Below, piece after piece: positions 33,177 to 43,849 of a DNA stretch of 64,000 nt. The translations under genes were made by a program, and so were the position numbers. The DNA comes from Phytophthora quininea (taxonomy: Eukaryota > Oomycota > Peronosporomycetes > Peronosporales > Peronosporaceae): positions 273,943-337,942 of the forward strand of contig JAAVTG010000002.1 in NCBI GenBank assembly GCA_011947345.1. Direction: 5' to 3'. Within the stretch, counting starts at the first letter, position 1, and every line of letters starts with the position of its first letter. The notes under the pieces were generated by a model. That model was not told where the DNA came from and did not search any database. It saw only the letters and a list, made by a program, of their open reading frames with translations.

Positions 33177-34300
33177 CGTTGAGAGGCAATGATTAACAAG
33201 ATTAATCCAGTTGTGCACTCTGTTGCTGTCGAGTTGGAGGAATCGCTTGTCGGTAAGGAGGCTAATGGTAGGCTCAAGGTAGGCTAGGTAGGCTTACTTT
33301 CAAGATTTGGTAGTTGGAAAGAAGGCAATCAAGACGCAGAATCCGGTGCAAAGGACTCGAATGGGAATATTGATCAACAGTCGATCTTCGCTTAGCTGCA
33401 GCGTTCCAGCTTTCCTCTGTCCGTGGCGATGCGTTTTCGGCCTGCACAGATGGTGACAACTTGGCCATCTCGGATCTGTACACTACAGCGGCCGCCTGCG
33501 CAGCGTACCCCCTTCCCGTGGGGCTGGCCTCGGTGGTGTAGCCATGCAGTGCCGCGGACTGCCAAGAGATCATGGAGCAGGTCGTGTTGGAAATGCCGGA
33601 CTGCTGGTGCATGGGAAGCAATCAGAGGCAGACGAAATCGACTACTGCGATCAAGGAGATTCGGCACCGCCAGACAGCGCTCCGGACAATTTTGACGACA
33701 GGCTCCAGCGCTAGACGAGAGCTCCACGTCGACGTCGGGTGGCTCGGTCAAGAGAACCTTCTCCGCAGTACTATCGCCGATCACCGTCCTCGTTTGCACT
33801 TTGTCTAGTGCGTAGCGGACTGGAATGCCCGCAAGAAGCTCGAGAGGACGCTGACAAGCACAGTGTTGACAAACTCTCGGATCAAGTTGCTCTCTCCGTC
33901 ATTGTGGCTCGGAGCGATCCTGTTCATGGCAAAATAGGTTCGCTCGTTGGACTTGTCCACATTTGCTCACGTGGCAAGTGATTGTGACCACTTGAAGGCG
34001 TCGGAGTTCCGCGCAAACGAGCTCGATGTATCGAGATTTACTCGTCGGCCGAGCAAATCCGAGCCCGCCGACATCCTGTCGCAGCTTCACGTATGGCTCT
34101 CAGTGCTGAAGCAGGAGCCATGTTTACCGCTCGACGGCGCACATGGGCGAAGAGATCATCAAGAGTCTCGAGAGTATCCATTCCGCTGCAGCTGTGCAAG
34201 TGCCTCTTGATTAGCGACAGCCGCAGCGACCTACGTCGGCGCTAACCAATTTCGTTTCTCAACGCAGCGAATATCCCGTGAGACGACTCCAATGCAATTG
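33177..34300. other. Long spacer between divergent secreted-protein genes
   Basis: Open frames on both strands (for example 33274-33621 and 33392-33799, minus) overlap each other and have neither signal peptide nor domain. A decayed gene is possible, but I cannot support one. Confidence 0.4.
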
Positions 34301-34315
34301 TCATTCTCCAATTCA
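34301..34315 (+). promoter_or_regulatory. Oomycete INR/FPR-like transcription start site
   Basis: TCATTCTCCAATTCA matches the initiator TCAYTYY and flanking CAWTT element. It lies 50 bp upstream of the ATG at 34365. Confidence 0.6.
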
Positions 34316-34364
34316 CTCTCAAGTGCTCAACCAGCCCCCAAGAACAACTTCTTCCGACACTATC

Positions 34365-35066
34365 ATGGCCCGCTTCACGACGTACCTGACTCTCGCAGCC
34401 CTCGTTGCTCTCACCACTTCCCCGGCCACTGCTGACATCATCCAAGACGCGACCAACGCTGCCGAAGACGCCGCCAACGCGATCGCTAGTGCCGCCCACG
34501 ACGCTGCCAATGCTGCCGGCAGCTGGATCGACAATGCAGCTAGCAATGTCGAGGAGTTCTACCACGACGCCGCCAGCGCCGCGGAAAACGCCTACGACGC
34601 GGCGGCCAGTGCGGCCGAAGAGGCCTGCAAGAAGTACAACACCGAACACAGTACGTCGCTCGACTGCACCGGCCAGACCGCTAGCGCCGCTGCGGATGCG
34701 GCTGCCAGCGCTGCCGAAGCTGCCTGCGAGAGCTACAACAACGCCACGTCCAGCTCTGTCGACTGCGCCCAAGCAGCGGCTAGTGCCGCCGAGGACGCTT
34801 GCTACAGCTACAACAACGCCACGTCCAGCTCGTTCGACTGTGCCACCATCAGAACGTCAACCACCACCAGCAACAGTACCACCACCACCACGAACGGAAG
34901 CAACACTGCCGGTACCACCACCGCTCCGACCACGAGCACTGCTGACAGCGGAGGGTCCGGCAACATCTCGACTACTTCGTCGGCTCCGATAACTTCTGCT
35001 CCAGGATTCTCCGCCGCCTGCGTCACTGCTCTGGCCGTGGTGGGCTTAGTGGCGGGCTTTATGTAA
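34365..35066 (+). CDS. Ala-rich Cys-repeat secreted protein, GPI-anchored
   Basis: A 233-residue intact frame with signal peptide MARFTTYLTLAALVALTTSP. The mature region is an alanine-rich helical array (DAANAIASAAHDAANAAG) followed by three repeat units of about 30 residues, each with a helix ending in AC and a loop ending in DC (AACESYNNATSSSVDC, DACYSYNNATSSSFDC). A Thr/Ser/Asn-rich stalk and a hydrophobic tail (VTALAVVGLVAGFM) suggest a GPI anchor. The regular Cys pairs could staple neighbouring helices into a rod. No family is recognised. It is the longest member of the local cluster. Confidence 0.8.
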   Translation: MARFTTYLTLAALVALTTSPATADIIQDATNAAEDAANAIASAAHDAANAAGSWIDNAASNVEEFYHDAASAAENAYDAAASAAEEACKKYNTEHSTSLDCTGQTASAAADAAASAAEAACESYNNATSSSVDCAQAAASAAEDACYSYNNATSSSFDCATIRTSTTTSNSTTTTTNGSNTAGTTTAPTTSTADSGGSGNISTTSSAPITSAPGFSAACVTALAVVGLVAGFM

Positions 35067-35206
35067 GCGAACAGTGTCGATCTTGGCAAGTCACCACCAG
35101 TGACACCAACACCTTCGCAGTAACCCCTTCTTTTGAATGACCATTGCTTTTTCTCTTGGATATTTTGCGTGAGCCCGCGTAATTCCCAACTCAAATGGTG
35201 TGATTC

Positions 35207-35575
35207 TCAACAGCTAACTACTCTGTGAATGTTAACGAAGCGAGTGGCACCGGCCTTAGCAGTCTTGAGCGCACAAGTATTGCTCTTCTTGTTGCAGGTC
35301 TTCGCGGTTGCGCTAGCGGCCGAGTAGTAGGCCTTCTCGGCCGCCTTTGAAACATCGCGGTAGAAGTTGTCGACAACATTTGTGGCCCCGTTGGTGACGT
35401 CTTCTGCATCGCTGACCACATCATCGATGAAGTCGGCACGTGATGGAGCGGCAGCAAGAACGGTGAGAGCAGCAATTGTCAGGAACCAGGTGGCGCCATC
35501 GCCTTTACTCCAGGACTCTCCGTCACCTGCGTGATGATGCTTGCCATTGTGGGTCTAGTTGAGAGGCTCGCTTTA
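35207..35575. pseudogene. Rearranged relic of an Ala-rich secreted gene
   Basis: The minus strand from about 35500 to 35207 reads FLTIAALTVLAAAPSRADFI then VVDNFYRDVSKAAEKAYYSA and CNKKSNTC, i.e. the N-terminal part of a relative of the gene at 35926, ending in an early stop and lacking a start codon. Directly adjacent, the plus strand at 35510-35575 reads TPGLSVTCVMMLAIVGLVE, which matches the C-terminal end of the gene at 34365. So the two ends of one gene now point in opposite directions, as if an inversion broke it. Confidence 0.6.
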
Positions 35576-35925
35576 GCGCACGTAATGGATCGTTCTTAGC
35601 AAGCCTGCGAAGTCTTCGTTGCGGTAACTACAGGCTGAAATGAGCTTGTCCTTATCGCGGTGATAACGACAAAAGCGGGAATGTCCAGATCACCCTGCTC
35701 GCTGTTGGGAATGACTTCTGCGATAACGGCAACGGAGCGGCATCCTTAGAATCAGCGGTCTATGGTCATCCGCCGACGACGTTTGTTCGAGTTGGCTGTA
35801 ATAAGATGGGAGATAACGTTGCTCTCGATGCGGTGAAAGCCCAGGAAGGTGAATGTCTGTCCGGTTGTCCTCGCACCAGGTCGTGATTTTCGAGCCCCCA
35901 TCACGTGCTCAAGCCTCTTCACGCG
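35576..35925. other. Spacer
   Basis: About 350 bp with no recognisable gene; the last part probably contains the promoter of the gene at 35926. Confidence 0.4.
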
Positions 35926-36453
35926 ATGATGGATTGGTTCACCTCGCTCCTTCCGCTTGTGGCTGTTACTGTCCTTGCCGCGGCTTCATCCAGCGCGGAC
36001 ACCATTGACGATGTGGTCAACATCGCGGTTGTTACGGCAACCACGGACGCCACCAACGTTGTCGACAAACTCCACCGCGGTGTCGATAAGGCTGCGGAAG
36101 CAGCCTACAACGCTGCCGCCAATGCGACCGTCAAAGCTTGCGAAATGGCCAACACCACTTCATTCGGTTGCGCGGGCAAGACTGCGCAAGCCGCTGCCAA
36201 TGCGGCTACGAACGCTGCTAAAGTGGCCTGCACCAGCTTCATCGGCCTCATCAAGAGCTCACTTAACTGCGTGGAAGCAACAGCTAGTGCTGTGGAAAAG
36301 GCCTGCAGCAGCTACAACAGCGCCACGGATAGCTCGTTCAACTGCTCCACCACCACTAGCGCCGGGAGAGCGGCCTTTGAGTATCCGCTACCGATCATAA
36401 CGCCACGCTCTCTTCGAAAACACCGACGCCTTCCTCCAGTCATTGTTGGGTAG
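35926..36453 (+). CDS. Ala-rich Cys-repeat secreted protein
   Basis: A 175-residue frame. The Met at 35926 starts a signal peptide (MMDWFTSLLPLVAVTVLAAA). The mature start ADTIDDVVNIA and the helix VVDKLHRGVDKAAEAAYNA match the relic at 35207-35500. Cys-paired repeats follow (VKACEMANTTSFGC, ACSSYNSATDSSFNC). The end (YPLPIITPRSLRKHRRLPP) is basic and not anchor-like, unlike the gene at 34365, so the original tail may be lost by frameshift near 36370. Probably a secreted or truncated form. Confidence 0.68.
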   Translation: MMDWFTSLLPLVAVTVLAAASSSADTIDDVVNIAVVTATTDATNVVDKLHRGVDKAAEAAYNAAANATVKACEMANTTSFGCAGKTAQAAANAATNAAKVACTSFIGLIKSSLNCVEATASAVEKACSSYNSATDSSFNCSTTTSAGRAAFEYPLPIITPRSLRKHRRLPPVIVG

Positions 36454-36970
36454 TCGCTACTGCAGTGAGGTCTAGGATACAATATGAACATTCAACAACG
36501 CCAACACGAAGCATACGGCACTTGTCCTCGACGTTTAGCCCAAGTTGGAGGAGGCACAAAACCTCGCGATCTCCACCGAAACGTGGCAGATCCCAGAGTG
36601 CTCTACGCCGAGCGACAAAGGCGTCTCCCAGCTGGGATCACAAAACGAGAGTCTCTGAACAAACCCTCTTTCGCTCAAGCTCGTTAGTAGAGATAAACTG
36701 GCCGAGCCGGACAGCTTTCCCAAGGCTTTGTATCGATCTGGTGCCTCCATCTTGTGCGAAACCTCCCTGCCACCCGACTTTCCATCATGAGCTTTGCCAT
36801 TCGCCCACGCAGGTTGCGGCATTTTTCTGTTCGATTCCGCGCTTTCCCCAAGCTCTGGAGCCCATCCGAGTCCTGGAGCCTGGAGCATGCTGCGTGACGC
36901 TCAATTCGACTTCCGCTCTCACTGACTCTCGGCTACTAGACCCCATTCAGCCCTCCACCGCACCGCAAGA
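36454..36970. other. Spacer
   Basis: No gene recognised. Overlapping frames on both strands have no signal peptide or domain. Confidence 0.4.
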
Positions 36971-37162
36971 ATGGTTCGCTTCCTCGCCGTCGTCTCGATC
37001 CTCGCACTTGCCGTGGCGAGCTTTTCGCCTGCACAAGCCATCCTAGACCCCATGGCCGTCGTCGCAGACGCCAACCACGTCGCAAAGGACACCTCCAGCG
37101 GAGCCGGCGACATCGTCAAGGATGCAGCCAAGCTCAACACAAGCAGCACCAGCGAAACTTAA
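36971..37162 (+). CDS. Very small secreted protein of the Ala-rich cluster
   Basis: A 63-residue frame with a clear signal peptide (MVRFLAVVSILALAVASFSP) and a short mature part (ILDPMAVVADANHVAKDTSS). There is no Cys after the signal. It resembles the N-terminal part of the neighbouring Ala-rich proteins and could be a short paralogue or a truncated one. The start context AAGAATGG is acceptable. Confidence 0.5.
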   Translation: MVRFLAVVSILALAVASFSPAQAILDPMAVVADANHVAKDTSSGAGDIVKDAAKLNTSSTSET

Positions 37163-37327
37163 CCCTCACGCCGCAGATTTAGAGAAGTGGGTTCTCCTGA
37201 CGGCTTTCAAGCGTTTCCGAGGAGAGCGTCAAGGCGAACGACGACCAAGTAGCGAACGTCTTGGTATTTGATTTGTGTAAGTAGATTCATGCCAAAATGC
37301 ACTGGACTTGTTGCGTGAATCCCCTCA

Positions 37328-39568
37328 TTACTGTGGTGCGAAGAAGTCCTGAATGCTCTTTTGCTGCAGCTCTTTCGTCCTCGTCTTGTGCTTCTTTTTG
37401 AGCCCAGGAGATGCATTCTCGGACTCGCTCTCTCGTTTCGGCGTGGTAGGCGTTTCCTCTTTTGTGTCCGAAGGCTCTTCCTTCGATAGTGAACTGTCTG
37501 GCTGTTTATTCTCCTGCTCCGCTTCCTGTTTACCTTCTGACAATGGAATCTTCTCCAACGCGAGCCTTAACGAACTCGTAGCGCGAGAGAGAACGCTGTC
37601 AACTCTCGCCCTACGCTCAGCACTAAGCTCCTCGACAAGAAACGTCATCAGCCACAGCACTAACCCCGAGCGTTGCCGATCCCAGTCAAGAGCCTTTGAA
37701 GTTCTTGACAGTGCCAGCAACGGGCGAACTTTATCATTAAGCGCTTGGTCACGTTCGAACAGCACGTAGACCAACTCTCGATGTCGTAACGAGGCCGCAA
37801 GCCATTGGATCAGGAATTTAAGCTCCGGGTCGCCTCGGAACACGCCACAGCCCCAGTTCCCACTCGCCACGGGCCAGCATCTAGTCCCGTTCTGGGCTTC
37901 TGGGTACGCAAAACCAACGTACGCTTTGATTAAATCACGCCACACATGACTGCGCGTGTACTGCCGTTCGACTCTTGCCTGTCCGTAGTCCATGGCGTCA
38001 ATCCCCGCGATCACACAGTCCCGACGGAGCTTCCCACTTACGAGCGAAATGAGCTGCGTTTGGTCCTCAAAATTGCCTCCGAACTCGAAAGATCCGCCAT
38101 ATCCACGATAAGAACTATACCGTTCTGTGCCATGGATCACAAACGCTTCGTGGGGTTCCAACTTGGCGAACAGCAAGCACGATACCAACAATTCTGGAGA
38201 CAGAAGAAACCGAATTTCTTCTTGCACACAGCCAGAGTTGAGCACTCCACCACCAGGGAACTTGTTGGCAAAATCGATCTGTAAATGACCACCCAGGTCT
38301 TCGATCAGAGTGTCCGACACGCATTGAGCTGGATATAAATGTGTCTTCTTGTCTTGACTTTGGAAGTTTTCTGCGTCGAAAGTTTCCGTTGCCAAAATCT
38401 CCAGCAATTCCTGTGAAGTTTTGTTCTTAAACGTTTGTCCCTGCGGTAAATGAACCCCCATACGAGTAAAATCGACCACTTCGACTGATAATTTATCTGG
38501 TTCTTGAATTGCACGAGGCACCACGCGCAAGAAATATTGCAGCAGACAGCGGATTTTGTGGCCTTTTAGCACAATCATCCGACTGGAAGTGGGAGGCGCT
38601 GCAAACATTCGAACGGCAGTGAAATACGGGAACTGGATGACTTCTTCAGAGTCGGATGTTCCTCGCTTTGTGATGTCTTGGTCTGGGAAAATACCGAAGA
38701 AGCAGCCGCAAACCAGCGTCAGCGTCTCCAATTTCGTTAGTCGGCAGCTTTGGGTAACCACTCGATCTTTTCTTCAGCGCTTCCTTCAGTTCCTTCCGGT
38801 TGTTCTAGTGGCGTCAAAAGCGTTGGCGGCGTTGGGAACATTTGCGGCATGTTGGTCAGCAGTCGAGCCATTTCCGGCAGGACCGTCTGGAAAAGCTGGG
38901 CTTGCTCGTCCGCTGTCAACAGCTGCACAAAATGATAGTATAAACGTGTTTGCTCTACCATTTCAAATAGGAATTTCCACTCACCTCATTCACTGCGTAC
39001 TCCAAGCAATTGAATCTGCGTCGGGGGTCTGTCATCGTCGTCCTAAAATCAGCAAAAGAAACATTAAAACTCTTCAACTGCCATCACCCTGGCCTACGTA
39101 CAACTGCAGCACAGCAACCAATTCGTGTACGGTGCGCATGGGCTTCTGCAGGTACGAGACAAAGTACGGCCAGACAGGCACTTGGTCTCGGAAGCGACAG
39201 TACCAGGGCAGCTGAATCTTGAACGTCTCCGCCGCCGTCTCCATGCGGACGTCTCCGTCGTCGTCCACTGGGACACTCGCCACTTGGCAGAGAGGAGGCT
39301 CGAAGAATGGATGCGCGTCCGGTGGCAGCCAGCGCCGCAGTCGCAGCATCTCGCTCAGCCAGAAGCTGGTCACGAAGCGGTGGCTCGGGTCGGGGGCCGA
39401 CGGCACGCCCGCCCCGTATGCCGTGAGGACGTAGACCACACCTGAGCTGGAAGGGTCCGCCACTTTTCCGCCATGCGATTGGATCGTTCGAGAGAGTTCC
39501 TGTCGCTCAGCGTCGGCCAGGCCGAGGAAAGAGAAGCTCGCGCGCAGGCTCAGGTCACCCATACTCAT
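37328..39568 (-). CDS. PARG: Poly(ADP-ribose) glycohydrolase with N-terminal BRCT-like domain
   Basis: Exon 1 (39568 to about 39110) starts MSMGDLSLRASFSFLGL and has a BRCT-like fold pattern: ELSRTIQSHGGKVADPSSSG, then HRFVTSFWLSEMLRLRRWL. Introns near 39040-39105 and 38935-38985 join in phase to the PARG part (LLTADEQAQLFQTVLPEMARL). The catalytic loop GGGVLNSGCVQEEIRFLLSP, with tandem Glu, is near 38180-38260; downstream are FVIHGTERYSSYRGYGGSF and CWPVASGNWGCGVFRGDPE. PARG removes poly(ADP-ribose) from proteins in the nucleus after DNA damage. The tail is Lys/Glu-rich and ends LQQKSIQDFFAPQ, which looks like a PCNA-interacting PIP box (Q-x-x-I-x-x-F-F). The frame breaks near 38745, with no splice signals fitting there. 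Confidence 0.85.
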
Positions 39569-39578
39569 TCGGCAAATG
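39564..39578 (+). promoter_or_regulatory. INR-like site in the PARG / bZIP divergent promoter
   Basis: CTCATTCGGCAAATGG resembles the oomycete initiator plus flanking element for the plus-strand bZIP gene starting at 39697. It overlaps the first codons of the divergent BRCT-PARG gene, so the two transcription units overlap at their 5' ends. Confidence 0.35.
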
Positions 39579-39696
39579 GAACTTTCGCACTTAGCGGGAT
39601 TTTGCGCTCAGTCATCGACGGGGAATGTTTGTCTTTGTAGCCATTTTTTTAGCGGTCGAGGGCAAGCGCTCACTTCAGCAATCGCGTTGGACCGCC

Positions 39697-41027
39697 ATGG
39701 AGCTGGAGCTGCTGGAGCCGACGCCGCTGGTGGCGCCGCTGTGGACGGAGGAGGAGATGAACTTTGTGGCCGCCATGCTCTCGGATGCCCCCGACGCCTC
39801 GTACGACGCGCTGGACTCGCCCGTGTCCACCACCAACCAAGCAGCCAAACCCAAAGCCAAACAGCGCCGTCGCAGCGTCAAGAAGACGCTCTCGCCCGAA
39901 GAAAAGGCGGCCGCTCGACGCGCCAGCCACCGAGAGACGATGCGGCGCTCCAGGCAGCGCTTCCGAGACCAAATTGCGGCCATGGTCAAGACGGTGCAGG
40001 AGCTGGAGCAAGTGAAGGCGCAGACCCTGGAGCAGCAGCTCCAGCAGTCGGACATCGGACTACAGAGCCAAGTGGCCCATTTAGAGAGCCAGCGAGAGCA
40101 GCTACTGGGTGAGAACGACGCACTACACGCCCAGCTAGTGGACTCGCTACTGGCGATCACCAGAGCCCACCCAAACAACTTTGAGCAGGGCCAAGTGCAC
40201 AGCAAAGTGAAGCGACTAACCAACGACAACGAGAAAGACTCCGATCAAAACTTTTACGCCATCACCAAGGATAAGAGTAAGGCCCCGAAGAGAGACCGCG
40301 TGACGCTCTGCGACTTTGTCACGTGGGATGTTGGCACTATCGGCCATTGTCTGCAGCTGGTGCGAGACTCGGTGAGCGAAATTGCGAGGTTTTATAGTGA
40401 GGTTTCCAAAGATCAAAGCGTCGAGGATGTTATGGGGTGGAGGCAGCTCCGACGTAGACTGGTCAAAGAGGAAACGTGCGTCGAGTTCGCATTCGACAAG
40501 ATTTTCCCCAACCAAACTGCGTCGGAAATGTTCAGCAAGACGTGGACGTTCTGTCGCAACCAGACTTCATTCGCGGCAGTGCTGGAGCCCATGGTGTATG
40601 CCCTGCAGCTGCAAGTGCTGCACCAAGTGAACGATGACATTGTGGTCGTGCGGCGAATGCAACAGGATCGAAATCCCGAGGGGGAGAACCAGACCCCATC
40701 AAGTACCGCAGCATCTACTTGCTGTACCGCATGTCGACTCCCGCTGGACTGTTCGTGGTGCTTCGGTCTGTTAATCCGTCGTTTACTCGGCGTTGTGGTT
40801 GTGCCAACAACCTCTGGTTCGAGCCCTTCCTTTGGTTTGGGTTTTCGTCAGTAGCGTCGACAGATCGTAGGGAAAGTGGCTGTCGTGTTCGGTTTGGAGG
40901 GTCGTTGGATGGACACTCGCAGGACTTTGCGCGACGCTGGCAGCAAGAGATTACGTTTATGCTGCTACGATGGGAGACGCAGAACGTCGCGCCTCTGGTG
41001 TTGGTGCAGCCTGAAGACACACTCTGA
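39697..41027 (+). CDS. bZIP transcription factor with START-like domain
   Basis: Starts MELELLEPTPLVAPLWTEEE at 39697. The basic region SHRETMRRSRQRFRDQIAAM fits a bZIP except that the invariant Asn is replaced by His. A leucine/glutamine-rich coiled coil follows (LEQVKAQTLEQQLQQSD, HLESQREQLLGENDALHAQL). The C-terminal START-like domain has LCDFVTWDVGTIGHCLQLV, FDKIFPNQTASEMFSKTW, LQVLHQVNDDIVVVRRM and, after a frame break near 40705, KYRSIYLLYRMSTPAGLF and WQQEITFMLLRWETQNVAPL. The last block is shared with the three genes at 41078-45295. It is convergent with the gene at 41078. Confidence 0.75.
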
Positions 41028-41077
41028 GGTAATTCTTTTAAACATTTTTGGTTGATAATTGAGCTCTCGACTGTCCA

Positions 41078-42231
41078 CTACACGAGCAGGGATGGCGAGA
41101 TCATCGTCTCCCAGCGAATGGCTAGGAAGAAAATCTCCTCCAGCCACAACGTCGCAAAGTCCTCGCGCGCATACGAGTTGGACCCACCGAACTCGGCGAA
41201 AACCGTCGGCCGTCCTCCAGAATGTTTTGGGTCGTAGTGCATCCAGTAGAAATTATCGCACCAGATCTCGTCGTACCGCAGCAGCTTCTTGACAAGAGGC
41301 AGATTGATCGTCTTCATCGCCAACGTAAAACAGCCGTCAGCTTCCTCCCTGCGGAAGACGATATAGATCGTTCGAACGTGCAAGGCCTTGCCGTCCACAC
41401 CAGTGTGAACGCCGTCTTCCGTACGGCGGTCAAGAATGGCCACGTCGTCCGAGATCGTCTGCAGCAACGTAATCTTCGCTCTGAGTTGAAATGGGCTCAA
41501 GCTGTTGAGCACTTCAGTCTCTGTGAGCGCTCGCCAAGACAACGCAGCGAGTTCGTGCGGCGTCACATTCGCCATCAACTTCTTGATCGCGAAAGTCATA
41601 GTGCCTCCGTTGCGCTCGCAGTATTGACTCCAGCCAAACAGTTTCGGTCGGTTCTCAAAGCTGCTGTCGTCTGCGTACAGCAGTCGAGCACTCTTCACGT
41701 GTTGAAGCGTTTGGTTCGTCAGATCCAGGGCCTCGTCATGAGTCAGCGGCGTAAAGCGAGGATCACTGGGGGTTCTGAATGATTCTTGGCGGAGCTCAAG
41801 CAGTCCCGTTCGTAGAATGCTGTAGAACAGATCCTTGTGGTAGATTTGCTTAGCGAGGCGGACGTTTTGGCACCGATATGCCTCGACTTCGCCTGCCAGA
41901 CGAGTGTAATCGCCGAGTTCCACGAGTGTCAAGGTAGAATGTATCACAGCGGCCACCGGTGCGTATGCTACTTGAAAACCAGGGGAGAAAGGGTCCATTT
42001 CCGACTCGGAGGGGATTCGGTGGTCTGCAGCAGTTGATCTCTGCGCAGTTCCAGGTCCTGCACCAACTTGCGCATGGCCTCAAGCTCTGTCTGCGTAGCC
42101 AACGTGAGCTGTTAGTCGGACCATGTACGGGCAAACGAAAAGACCTTTTTGAGAGCGCTGCGCTTGCGGTCACGCGCATTGCGGCGCATCTTCTTGAGCT
42201 GTTCGGCGGAGATCAGCGAGGTAGAAGTCAT
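41078..42231 (-). CDS. bZIP-like/START-like transcription factor, tandem copy A
   Basis: Exon 1 starts MTSTSLISAEQLKKMRRNAR at 42231, with the basic region RRNARDRKRSALKK. An intron (GTCTTT...CGCAG, about 42095-42145) joins to TELEAMRKLVQDLELRRDQL. The main frame follows after a shift near 42003. The START-like region contains LTHDEALDLTNQTLQHVKSA, KLFGWSQYCERNGGTMTFA, LMANVTPHELAALSWRAL, ISDDVAILDRRTEDG and WLEEIFFLAIRWETMISPSL. In the basic region the Asn is kept but the Arg expected eight residues later is Ala. It is one of three tandem genes in the same direction. Confidence 0.72.
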
Positions 42232-42410
42232 TAATGCCGTCGGACTTGTTTTGGCGGTGTTTGCTCTAGGCCGATTTTTCCGGAATTACCTTAGTCGCAG
42301 AAGCACGCGGAGGCCATCCTCTTTGCAGATAGATCAAACTCTTTACTTACTAGTCTCAACGCACTAACAGTTAATCGACTTGCTCGACGTCTTGCCGCAG
42401 ACCAGGCTAC

Positions 42411-43693
42411 TCACTTTTGCAACAGGAATGGCGCCACGGCGTGGGTCTCCCAGCGGATCGCCAGGAAAATCAATTCGGCTAGACGCGACGACGCCAAGTC
42501 TGCATCCATGCATGAGTTGGTGCCGCCAAACTCCGTGATAGTCCCGACGTTTTCCTCATCAACTCGGGCGTTGACGGGCGAAAATCTCGTCCAGTAGAAG
42601 ATATCCCACCACGTTTCATTCTCGAGCAAAATTGGTGGACGTCGGGGATATCCAACGTCTCAATACCCAGGGTCTGGACTGCATCGTCCTCTCCAGCACG
42701 GAAAAGCATGTATACGGTCCGCAGCACGAGAGTTCTGCCGCTCGCGTTGCTCCGTGATAGATCCTCCGTTCGTCGACTGATGATCAAAACATCGTCGGAA
42801 ACTTTTTGCAGCACCGAGATGCGCGTTTTCACGTGTGGCGGTCCCATTTTCGTGAACTCGTCGCTGTCGGTCTGCAGCTCCCAGGACTTGGCCATCAGCT
42901 GCTGGGGCGTCACATTCCGCAGCGTCTTCTTGACTGCGAATGCCACCGACTCGCCTTCACGTTGGGCATATTGGCTCCAGCCGAGAAACGTTGGTCGATT
43001 GAGGAATCGCTGCGAGTAGAGCATACGCGCTTCGTGGATTCTCTCTATCGTTCGTTGCATGTAGGCCACACCTTCGTCATGCGTGAACACGGCTAAGTGA
43101 ATGTCATCCCTGCTGCCTACAGGCACGAAGCTTGCTAATCGATAGCGAAGACTGTTGTTGAAGAGGTCTCGCTTTGCCAGTTCCTGCACCATGGCTGCGT
43201 TTTGACGCCGGAACTCCTCAATCTCGGCTGCTAACTGCACGTAGTCGTCACAAGTGATCGGAGTCGATGCAGACGGGTAACCGGAAGTCGACGTTGCCAC
43301 CACCAACTCGGGACGCGAGCTGCTCGGACTGTTTCGTGACGCAATGTGCTGCATGAGTTGCTGCTTTTGCAGCTCCAAAGCTGCCAAAGTCTTGCGCATT
43401 TCCTCCATCGACTCCTGTTGCCAACATCAATCCGCATGAACCTGTCATCGAAGACACACTGCACCCCTTCCACAGACAAACCTTTCTCGCAATGCTGCGT
43501 CTGCGATCGCGCTCGTTCCGTCGACGCTTCCTCAATTGCTCGACTTCATCTTGGTCGCTGGGCTCTGCCTTCAAGGGCCCTGAAACAGACCCTACTGCAG
43601 CCTCGCTCAAATCTTCGGGCTCCGTCTTAATCGACGTCAGTGTCAGGCCTCCGATGCCACGCACTTGGCACCGACCATCGGATGGTCGGCCAT
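42411..43693 (-). CDS. bZIP-like/START-like transcription factor, tandem copy B
   Basis: The start is probably ATG at 43693 with a frame slip near 43650, because the frame holding the basic region has no ATG. Basic region: RKRRRNERDRRRSIARK. An intron (GTTTGT...CAACAG, about 43412-43488) joins to ESMEEMRKTLAALELQKQQL. The START-like part has FTHDEGVAYMQRTIERIHEA, PTFLGWSQYAQREGESVAFA, KKTLRNVTPQQLMAKSWEL, VSDDVLIISRRTEDL and LAELIFLAIRWETHAVAPFL. The frame breaks once near 42617 in a T run between HQF and LLENETWWDIFYW. Ile replaces the Arg expected after the Ser of the basic region. Confidence 0.72.
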
Positions 43694-43849
43694 TGCTTGC
43701 CGGCGAGCACGCAAAACGAGACTGACGCTGCAGGTCGTCACCACCACACGACACGATTACTCGAAGCACTGGAGACGCAATGTCATCTTGGATACTGTTG
43801 GCTTGAACTTGCCTTTAACTACACGACACTACGCCACCGCGCTTTAAAA

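Noticed and set aside
35957..36400. 147-codon Ser/Pro/Arg-rich frame over the Ala-rich gene
   Set aside because: It is the shifted reading of the Ala-rich repeats; only the other frame has the signal peptide and Cys repeats.
19835..37162. RXLR or Crinkler effector genes among the small secreted proteins
   Set aside because: None of the secreted frames shows an RxLR-EER or LFLAK-type motif after its signal peptide.
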